Source of the DNA: Botryosphaeria dothidea
Lineage: Eukaryota; Ascomycota; Dothideomycetes; Botryosphaeriales; Botryosphaeriaceae
Assembly: GCA_011503125.2 (NCBI GenBank)
Contig: WWBZ02000051.1
Coordinates: 1,054,001-1,118,000 of the forward strand
Length of the DNA: 64,000 bases
Reading direction: 5' to 3'
Under the pieces are notes generated by a model. It ran no database searches and was not told where the DNA came from. It saw nothing but the letters and a program-made list of their open reading frames with translations. This document shows, piece after piece, positions 55,251-64,000 of the stretch (the first letter of the stretch is position 1; the number at the start of each line of letters is the position of its first letter). The position numbers were made by a program, and so were the translations under genes.

Positions 55251-57472
55251 CTGAGGGACGTATAACAAGCGCAAAATACTGGCGAATAGTTGAGAGACAA
55301 TCTTACCAACCAACACGTTCAAGGTCGGATCCGAACCTTTGCATGATTGCCGAATCCACAGCTTGGACTTATCTTAGAAGGTTTGAACGGCTTTCTTCCG
55401 GTGTGAGCTAGCAAACTCTAAAGAGCAGCGGGTGAGAACAAACAAAAAGATGTGCGGAGGTTGTGGGACGAAGCGAACCGAGAAAAAGCGCAAATACGCC
55501 GCTCTCAAGGATACTGCAACAGTAGATTTGAAAGTATGAGATGTGGATGCAATGGGTTTTCCTCAATACTTGCATCCCGGAGGATGCTTCAATCCCGCAA
55601 GGTAAGGGCATGTTGCAATACTCATTAAGTTCACCTCCCGGCATCTTCAGCCATCAAAGTTCGGTAGGTGTGGTTGATCGCAAGATTTTTGCTTTTCTCT
55701 CATGACAATTCCTGAGGGAAAACGCAAGTCAAGCTACCTGGTCCTTAGGGTGTAGGGGTTATATGGATCGACGATGGATCGCGGACGGGCCGGTACCCGG
55801 AGACTACCCCACCTCGCTTTAACCTACGCGCATATCGACCGACGTCACGGCTGCATTCAATCGGGTTCAACTGCAATGGGAAGGCAATTTCCCCTCCATG
55901 CCCCAACCAAAGAGCGTTGGGATCTCTAAAAATTCTACGGATCGTGTTATTAATCATCCGGACGTCCCTGCGGCCGCTGTTCTTCTATGTTCAGATACGA
56001 CATCTCCTCCAGGAATACTTCAAAAACAAACAGAGTACGCACAAGAAGTTGAAGCAGTCGTCCCGATCGGAATGCCATTATCATCTCTGGACAATAGGCT
56101 TCCGGATGATTGCTCCAAAGCCGCACGCGTTACCGGGGTTGTTTGTCAATTGTCCTGGAACCAACCTCGTATCCCCACACTGCTCTGGCCGGTAAATATG
56201 CGAAGTCGGAAATGAGGAAAGCTTTAGGCTTGAACGAGCAATTGATTAGCCCAAAGACGCCAGGGTCGTATTTCCTCATGTATTGGCTCAGAAAGGAATT
56301 CTCACGACACGTTTCTTGTTAGTCTCGACTCAAGTTCACCGGGACCCTTGCGCTCTGTTCTACCTGATCCCCGAGCTTACTCTCTGTGCTAGATTAGAGT
56401 GCGGACCGGCCCGTAGCTTCAGGTCAGCAGTCCAGGATCAGATACTAATCCAGAACTGTGGAGCACAGTCGGAAGAACTCAGAGCGGTCTCATCTTAACG
56501 TGTCATATTATTGATAATTCTGAGGGGTTCCTGAGACTGTAGCAATCCAAAGGGCATCAATAACGGACAAAGATCTGATGATCACAGAAGGGGTACGTAG
56601 CTCCATTCCAACAGGACTAAACAGAAGCTCCGGCAACGGTGTCTACATACCGTGAAGTTCCACGAATGATGAGGTGTACAGTTCATGTGCGTGAAAATGG
56701 CACATGGACGCTAATTCGCTCGCACCGGACGCCTTGAGGGCCTTGAAATGACTTGAATGCCTGGGAAACAGAAGGCGGATACGAGAAGGAAGAAAGACAT
56801 CAAGGAGGTTTTTGTATGTACAAAGTTTCGGTCAGCATTCGAGCCTTTCCATACAAGGCTTGACGCGTAGTCCAGAGTATGCATGGTCGAGGGGCAACAT
56901 TCAGAGAGATGGTACGGTGTACGATCACCTGATAAGCCAATTGGCCTGAAGATCCCCATTCATGCACCTCAAAGGCTTGCGCATCGCTACTAAAGGCCTT
57001 TCCCATGTCTCGCCAGGCGACCCGACCCGTGTCTCCTACGTCCGTTGCCTTCCGACTCGTTTCACGCGGTCTGAGGGCGTCGAAGACGTGCCCCCAGAAC
57101 AACACCGAACAAATGCCAAATCAAGGGTCCACTTGCGCAATCGTCTGGCGGATAAGAAAATGACCTGGACTAGCTGTTAAGTCCGCCACGTAGTTTGACA
57201 ACAGGGTTGCTGACTCATTTCTTCACGTGACCACAGGCAAAAAGAGGCGACAGCGAACCCACTTGGGGCCCCCCTTGTCGGAGGGGGGCGAGAACCCACT
57301 TACGGCGCGTTGGAAAACATGCGGGGTGCGACCGTCCATATAAGCTGTGGCAGCGCTCCGGCATTCTGGGTCCGCTTCCGCCCAAAGGAAAAGACGAAGC
57401 TCCAAAAAAAGCAAAAAACAGAATCCTGCTGCCAACAAAGCCTCGCTTATTACTCAAGCCACCCCGGATCCC
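55251..57472. other. 2.2-kb gene-poor region
   Basis: No convincing gene. It should include the 5' part of the broken methyltransferase gene and the promoter of the LaeA-like gene. An ATG-started 105-codon frame at 55898-56215 has no recognisable feature. Confidence 0.45.
57339..57344 (+). promoter_or_regulatory. TATA-like box of the LaeA-like methyltransferase
   Basis: TATAAG about 130 bases before the ATG at 57473. It supports that ATG as the start, since the open frame upstream has no ATG. Confidence 0.4.
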
Positions 57473-58789
57473 ATGCCCTCGGACGACGAAGGAACAGGCG
57501 GGTCCGAGCGGATCGTCCCTTCGTCCTCGTCCGACGGCGAGGCCTTCCTCGAGAAGATCACGCAGTCGATCTCGGCGTCGATATATGAGGGCCGCTACGA
57601 GAACGGCCGGCGGTACCACACCTATCGCGAGGGCTCCTACCCGCTGCCCGAGGACGAGCGCGAGCAGGACCGCCTCGACCTCATCCAGCACTGGTTCGGC
57701 CTGGTGCTCAAGGGCGAGCTGCACCGCGCCCCCGTCCGCGACCCCCAGCGCGTGCTCGACGTCGGCACCGGCACCGGCCTGTGGGCGCTCGATTTCTCCG
57801 ACGCCCATCCCGATGCCCAGGTCATCGGTACGTTCATCTCCTCCTCGCTATCTTCGTTCACTTTTTCCGTCCCGTGTTCTATCGTGCATGAAAGAAAAAG
57901 CTTGGAGATGGGCGGCCGATGGTTGTGAGCCGCCGCGGAAAATTTCGATCAGACTTCGGCATTTCCACTGCAAAATGGTCCGGAAAAGCCGACGTGCATG
58001 AACGCGAACATCTGGCGAGATCGCGATGCGCTGACGTGAGCTGCTGCAGGCACCGATTTGAGCGTCATCCAACCGGAGTGGTATGTGGCGTCGCTTTCCG
58101 AACCGCCATCATTTCGTCGATGTGACTAACAACGCCCTCAGGACGGCGCCGAACTGCCACTTCATCATCGACGATGCCGAGTCCGACTGGGTCTTCACCG
58201 AGAAGGAGGCGTTTGACTACGTCCACGTGCGCTACCTGTACCCGGGCATCAGCGACTGGGCCCGCCTGTGGCAGCAGTCGTTCGAGCACATGCGGCCCGG
58301 CGGCTGGGTCGAGTCGCAGGAGATCTCGTGCTGGTTCTACTCGGACGACCCGGGCTACGAGCAGAGCAACATTCAGTATTGGCAGGTCAAGCTCGACGAG
58401 GCGACGAGGAGCATGGGCAAGAAGTTCAACACCGCGCACGAGCAGAAGCAACACATGATTAATGCCGGATTTGTTAATGTCACGCAGGAAGTTGTTGAGG
58501 TGCGCTGCCGTGTTATCTGAACGGCCGGGCAATGCTGACGGAGAACCAATGACAGATACCCGTTGGCACTTGGGACAGGGCGAACCTGGAGGTGGGAAAA
58601 TGCGCATTGCTGAACGTATTCGAGGGCCTGGCGCCAACCTCGCTGGCTGTCTTCAGCCGGGTGCTGGATTGGGACATGCCCACGATCGAGACGCTGCTGG
58701 CGGCCGTCCGGAACGAGTTTCTGTACCACAAGTTCAAAACTCACCTCAAATTCTACTTTACATACGGCCAAAAACCGGTAGCGAATTAG
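57473..58789 (+). CDS. LaeA-type SAM-dependent methyltransferase
   Basis: Class I methyltransferase of the fungal LaeA-like group, often linked to secondary metabolism. Exons: 57473-57827, 58050-58080, 58142-58499 and 58556-58789; 325 residues with every junction in frame. The N-terminal block SASIYEGRYENGRRYHTYREG and the Pro/Glu-rich YPLPEDEREQDRLDL are family hallmarks (given here in parts). The SAM motif is LDVGTGTGLWALDF, then GTDLSVIQPEW in the 31-base exon 2, DDAESDWVF and RPGGWVESQE. The start is uncertain: the frame is open 126 bases upstream with a basic RKRRSSKKSKK stretch but no ATG, so a missed first exon with a nuclear signal is possible. Lies ~2.2 kb from the broken O-methyltransferase. 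Confidence 0.85.
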
Positions 58790-58954
58790 AAATGAAAATT
58801 TGACGACCACGTCCGGGCGATCTTCAAGGTGATATTCAAGAAGCAATAATAGGACCCTCTATTAACATCTAAGCATATTAGGGTAATCATGACTCTAATC
58901 TAGAGCGAATAACGGCATTGACCAACGTGTGGCCATAAAGAAGACAAGAAGCGT

Positions 58955-61900
58955 CTACAACAGTGTCGTTCCGTTGTTGACGTACACCAGGACCCTGTTG
59001 GATCCACCGCACGCCTCAGTTGAGTTTCCGGAGCAAGCGTAGTTGCAACCAGCCAACAGCGGGTCGGAGGAGCCCGCGGCAACAAGAGTATCATCCGGCT
59101 TCGTGGAGCCTCCGTAGCACTCGTAGTAGTACTCCGCACCACAGTAGCTGAGCCCCTTAGCAGCACAAGCATCAAGACACTTCGCAATCGTGGCCTTGCT
59201 TGTGTCACCAATCGAAACACCAGTAGCCAGCGTTCGCTTGCTGTTGACGTTATCTTGGTAGCAGCTCATTAAGTTCCAGGTGCCGTACGATGCGCGCGCG
59301 AAGAAAGTCTGCTTCCATGCCGTGTCTTCAGTGACAGAAAGCCTGAAGCTACCGCCGCACTTCTGGGTGGAATCTCCGGCACAGGAGCTTGAGCAGTCCA
59401 ATGAGGTGGCAGCAGTGGCCGGGAGTGACTGACCGCACCAGCACTCATTCCCGTACTCGGTACCGGAATATTTGTAGCCGCGTTGTTGACAAGCCGTGGC
59501 ACAGAGGCTCTGGGTGTTCGAGGAGTTGGCGTAGATCTGTGTGGGGAAGGCTCGCGTAGCGCTGTCCACGTAACAACCCTTAGCGATGATGCCGCTGGGA
59601 AGAGAGTTGGTGGTAGTGGATGAAGTAGACGAAGTAGACGAAGTGGTAGAAGTGGTGCTGGTTGATGAAGAGGTGGAAGTTGACGTCGTTGCGGCAGATG
59701 AGGAAGTGGGACCAGTTGAAGTCGAAGACGTGGTTGATCCCGACGTCACAGAAGATGAGATTACCGAAGAAGAGACCACGGAAGATGTGGCCGTGGAAGA
59801 CGTGGCCGTGGAAGAGCTGGAAGAGGTGCTGGAGGATGCAGTCGTGGACACCGTCGATGAAGACGAAGACGAAGTCGAGCTCGTGGAGCTGGATGAAGAA
59901 GTGGTGCTCACAACAAGCTTCGCACCCCAGATTCCAGAGTTTGTAAGTGCCTTACCAAGCGTCTTCTTCAAATAGCAAGGTCCATTGCTAACGTACGAAA
60001 CATCAACACATCCCGTGGTAGTGTCACACTGAGAGACACAAGCTGCGAAACTACCCGGGTAAGTAGGACCTCCTATATCTCCGCCCTCGTGATCAATGCC
60101 ACACTCGATCAGGAAAGTTTGCCCGCTGGTTCCGGTGAAAACGGTGGCATCAGATGCAGGGCAAGAGATGGCCGTAGGAGCTGCAGCCTGCGATGAGGAA
60201 GTCGTCGACGAGGAAGTCGTTGATGAGGTAGTCGATGAGGAGGTAGTCGATGAGGTGGCAGTGGAAGATGTGGCGCTGGACGATGTGACTGTCGAAGAGG
60301 TGGTGCTTGACGTGCCACCAGTCGTGGATCCCGAGGATGAAGCTGATGAGCTGGTTGCAGAAGAGCTGGTTGCAGACGAAGAAGAGGTCGATGCGGACGT
60401 GATGAGTTTCGCACCGAGGACTGCGTTGTTCGATATAGCGGCTCCAACAGAGCTCTTCAGGTAACAAGTACCGGAGACCCACGCTACGTCGACGCAACCA
60501 GTATTCGCATCACAAGCATCAATACAAAGTTCCAACGTGCTCGCTGAAACTGTAAGCATGTCACCGGCATCTATAAAAAGTCAGTAAGCGCTCATGCGAT
60601 GTGGCAATCGGCTTGCTTACAATGGTCAGTGTAGCACTCGATCAAGTAGTTCTTGTTGTTCTTCGTGGTGTAGGTTATGCCATTGGCAGCCGGGCAGGCC
60701 AGAGCTGTTGCGGAGGTAGAAGCCGAAGTGGTCACGCTTGAAGAGACGCCCAATGTCGTGGTAGCCGTTATGGAGGTGCTCGTGGATGAAGGGCAGGCAG
60801 AAGGACCTGTAGCCGAGGGAAGTGCGTACATGTTGAGGTATCCGCCATTACCACAGTACTCTGTGGAGTTGCCAGCGCAGGTCATAGTGCAGTTTGTCGC
60901 CAGAGACGAGACACTGGAGCATGCAACAGTATTGCCACAGTAGCACTTCTCTCGGTCAGCAGCTGTGCGATGTGGGAATTTGCAAGATACTCACCTCAGC
61001 GCCATATTCCACACCGAAGTAAGTATATCCAGCGCAGAACGAAGCACAGTTCTCGACAGTCATGTCGGTCTTTGAAGTGCTCTTCGCCGAAAGGGCTCTA
61101 CCAGATGTGGCCTCGCTGTAGCAGCCCAGAAGCGAGTAAGAGCCAACTTGTGTAGGAGACACCGGCTTCGTGTCAATCGTAACGTTACCAGTCGAGAACA
61201 CAGAGAGGCGGTAGGAGTCTCCACAAATTTCATTGGCATTTCCAGAACAGGCCTTCGTGCATCCTTGGTCCACGGTCTTCCTTGTGTTGTAACTCATCGA
61301 GTTGCCACACCAGCACTATACACTGTGTCAGAAATGCCGCAATCAGGATTTCATCTGTAATAGGACACTTACCTCGCTGCCGTACTCGAGACCGGCAATC
61401 TTGTAGCCTTTTCCGGCGCAAGTAGCGGTGCATAGCTCAATTGTGTTATCATCCCGCGAATAGGCCTTCAAGGACAGCGCAGACGGGCTCTGGTCCGAAT
61501 AGCAACCTTGGTAGGTCATGCCGGAAAAGGTTCCAGGAGCGACTGCTGCTACATCCGAGCTCTGCGAAGGATCAGGGTAAGGGTCATCGCCAGCCTGGAT
61601 GCGAGGGTACCCGTAGTCGTAGGCCTTGGAACCTGAACCGTCAAAGTTGTCAAGGAACAGACGCGCTCTGCCAGCATCCGAGGCAAACATTCCGCCTCCG
61701 TCGTGACCCATTTTCACGTAGTCGATCGTAACAAGGCTCTTGACCGGCGGGAATGCTTTGATGAAGTTAAAGAAACGCTCGTTGCGGTTGACACCGGTAG
61801 TGCCAGGAGCACAGGTGGACGAATCATCACCAAGATCCAAGGTTCCACGGGCATAGGCGATCCTCTTGGTGTTGTAGTTGGCCAAGACCTTATCTCTTCC

Positions 61901-62769
61901 CGAAGCGACAAGAGTGGCTCCGTACGTGTTGGTATAGGCATTGAGACCATCCCTCCAATCGTCATAGGTAGAGCAGGTAGAGTAGTCAACAGGTCTGTCC
62001 GTGCTCATCCAGCCAAAGCTGTTGGGGTTTCCGACCCAGTAAACGACAGGCGTCCCGAATGTCGTAGTTCCCACTTCGCAGTACCTCTGCACGGTCTGTG
62101 CTCCAAGAGAGTGACCTGCAACAACGATCTGATTGAGGTTCGGGAAAAGAGTCTTGTTGTCATAGTAAGCAGTCAATTGGTCCAAGGCTGCAAAAGAGGA
62201 GATGGTGTCCTTCCGTGAGTTTCCGCTAGGGTACTGATTTGTTGCACCGGATGCCCATTGCGAACCTCTCCACACAAGTGCGGAGGAAGTTGATACACTG
62301 TTGACAGAATCCCAGGGATAATAGCCGGTGGTCTTGTCGTCCCCATTGGCAAAGTAGGGGGCGACGATGGCAACGCTGTCAGTGTTCACATCCGAACGGC
62401 CTGTCACTTGTGCCAACGCTGAAAGCCTTATACAGATTAGTTTGCAGCCGGACAGCTGGTCTACCGAAATACTTACATATTGCTCATGTAGGTACCGGGG
62501 TCTCGGTTGAGTCCATGAACCACGATGACGGCGCGTTTGAGGCTCTTGGGATCCGGTCTCTGGCTCTTGCTGTTCAAAGACACATAGTTGATGAGGGTGG
62601 TGTTCCTACTCTTTGAGTCTTTGATATTGAAGTAGGTGATCTCGGAGCCAGGAACGAGTGGAAGCGTAGTGGTGATGTTCTCACCGACATACTGCTGGGC
62701 AGTGCCGAGAGAGGCCAGGTCCAGGAAGGCACAGGCCCCCAGCAGGACCTTGAGTGCGGATGGCAGCAT
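58955..62769 (-). CDS. Secreted mosaic: alpha/beta hydrolase, four WSC and two PAN-like domains
   Basis: Five exons, 62769-62477, 62426-61373, 61315-60995, 60945-60621 and 60570-58955, give 1202 residues in one frame. Signal peptide MLPSALKVLLGACAFLDLASLG. Residues ~30-330 are an alpha/beta hydrolase with VVHGLNRDPGTY, nucleophile elbow AGHSLGAQ and a late His in KMGHDGGG. Then come two WSC carbohydrate-binding domains (QGCYSD...ECWCG; LGCYSE...ECYCG), two PAN/apple-like domains (CVDVAWV, CVDVSYV) separated by long Ser/Thr runs, and two more WSC domains (KGCYVD...ECWCG; MSCYQD...ECYGG). The second acceptor (aag at 62427) is unusual but needed for frame. Probably binds wall polysaccharide and hydrolyses an ester; inference. 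Confidence 0.87.
59600..60430 (-). repeat. Ser/Thr-coding low-complexity tracts
   Basis: Two stretches of degenerate tcc/acc/acg-type codons (about 59600-59910 and 60200-60400) encoding SSTTSS-like linkers between the PAN-like and WSC domains. They produce long acidic frames on the opposite strand that are not genes. Confidence 0.75.
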
Positions 62770-64000
62770 CGCAAACGAGTGTTGGATCAAGGAAATGCAA
62801 ACGAAGAATCAGGCGCGAAGTAGAGGCCAGCTCAAGACGTGAAGACCGAGATGCTTGGGAGGAATGCATGGCGAGCACGGGCAGGCTTTTTCAACTGTTT
62901 GACTGTAGTATGTGTGCTTCAGCTCTAAGGGCGATTGAGGCGCCAGAGGGGCCTATGGCTGGAACCTCAACAGGCAGCTATAGCTCTTCGGGGTGTAGCT
63001 GGCGGATGGCTTGGAAAAAGGCGGAGGAAAGTGCCGTAGGTGAGGGCCATATCGGGAGGTGTAGGTGCCAAGCGAGGAGTGGAAAATGCCATTCTGGGCA
63101 CGGGTGCAGGGAATGGCCCTGGAGCAGTTGCAAGAGGGCGCCTCGGTGGACTTGAGGCGGGCTGAGGCTGAAATTGAGAGGGAGATAGCATCGTCCGGAC
63201 AGGGCTTAGTTGGCAGGCGCTAGCTTGGTGGCTGTACCTGCTGTCGGGCCAGCCCAGAGTCACAGCACCTTGTATCGCGCGCTCGTAGACAGACCCTGAG
63301 GTCTGGAATCTTCATCGGTTGCTTTTTTACCCCGGACCCTCTTGTTTCAACCCCAGAGTTGGTCGTCTGTACCATGGGCGTTGAAGTACCAGAGTCAGTT
63401 GGCGGTCGCATCTGATGGTGCGACAGGAACGGGGCTGCCGAACCATCGTCCAGAGCGGGCGCAACGCTCGATAGCGCGTTCGGCCGGCGCGAAGCGTGGA
63501 TGAATAAGGGTTTGGTAGAGGGAAGTGTGTAACGAGCAGGCTGGAAGGCGTTTGTGCCACATGGCGCGTGTGCGGCCCGGGCAACGGCTGCTGTGAAAGA
63601 GACCAGAGACACTTGCGACTGCTGCTTCTTGCAACAAAAGAAGCGTCAGTTTTACTTGGGCAAGCAGGTCGTCAAGGTCGAAAGCATCTACGATGTGTCC
63701 AAGGTTGTCTGCATGGCGCATGCAGGAACAAAAGGCTGCAGTGTACACGAGATAGTCGGAGATTGTTCAGTCGAGATAAAGAAAGAAAGGGCCCGGGCAA
63801 CCCCAGTCCGGCATAGCGGGACCCGCCGGGTAGGCGAGGCGTGTTAACCAGGCAAGCTCGGAGAGTGGATTGAATGAAACGCCGAACTGCAGGCCGCCAT
63901 TTCTTCTTTCTGCTCTCAAGGCCCAAGCCTCCGCATCCGATGTCTCCATGCCGCTGACATCGGCGACTCCTTCCGCTCCACGAGCTTTGCTTTTTCTCCT
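62770..64000. other. Promoter of the WSC mosaic gene and right window edge
   Basis: About 1.2 kb. Short open frames on both strands without domains or splice support. No gene seen. Confidence 0.45.

Noticed and set aside
55898..56215. 105-codon ATG frame in the gene-poor interval
   Set aside because: No signal peptide, domain, splice signal or codon bias.
59586..60464. Two acidic Val/Glu/Asp-rich plus-strand frames
   Set aside because: Complement of the Ser/Thr linker codons of the WSC mosaic.

Overview
The window is nuclear DNA of a filamentous ascomycete (Pezizomycotina). The genes are spaced 0.2-3 kb apart on both strands. Most are cut by short introns of about 45-70 bases with fungal signals (gtatgt/gtgagt donors, ctaac/ctgac branch sites, cag acceptors). 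The set includes fungus-specific families: WSC domains, Zn2Cys6 regulators, rhodopsin-like membrane proteins and secreted But2-like, PL3 and GH12 proteins. A plant-associated Dothideomycete-like fungus is my inference, not something shown. I saw no transposon, tRNA, rRNA or CRISPR array.

Layout. 1-10.3 kb: a large disordered protein with four 30-residue repeats (1084-4302, -), an eight-exon short-chain dehydrogenase (5379-6554, -), cytochrome c (7507-8295, +) and a small unknown protein with poly-Gly and poly-His runs (9535-10292, -). 10.8-21.4 kb: five oxidoreductases that look like a myo-inositol/D-glucuronate catabolic cluster: aldo-keto reductase (-), inositol oxygenase (+), KduD-like SDR (-), zinc polyol dehydrogenase (+) and inositol-2-dehydrogenase-like MocA protein (+). 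Four of them form two divergent pairs. 22-25.5 kb: a HAD hydrolase, a possible 22-residue Cys-rich microprotein and an HSL-type alpha/beta hydrolase.

25.8-36.2 kb is a housekeeping block: PEX14 and INO80 subunit IES2 diverge from a 308-bp promoter, MGS1 and kynurenine aminotransferase diverge from a 233-bp promoter, and a protein with ten EQDRY repeats is fused to a DUF1295-type membrane domain. 37-48 kb carries secreted and regulatory genes: a But2-like protein, a small coiled-coil protein, a Zn2Cys6 factor, pectate lyase PL3, a GH12 glucanase and a single-pass Cys-rich surface protein.

49.8-62.8 kb is sparser: a small secreted protein, a rhodopsin-like membrane protein, an O-methyltransferase gene broken by a frameshift, a LaeA-type methyltransferase, and a 1202-residue secreted mosaic (alpha/beta hydrolase, two WSC, two PAN/apple-like, two more WSC domains). 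The last 1.2 kb shows no gene.

The most coherent system is the inositol/glucuronate cluster. Its enzymes could take myo-inositol to D-glucuronate, L-gulonate and on through L-idonate and 5-keto-gluconate to gluconate. Several of them also carry peroxisome-signal-like ends, one depending on how its last intron is spliced.
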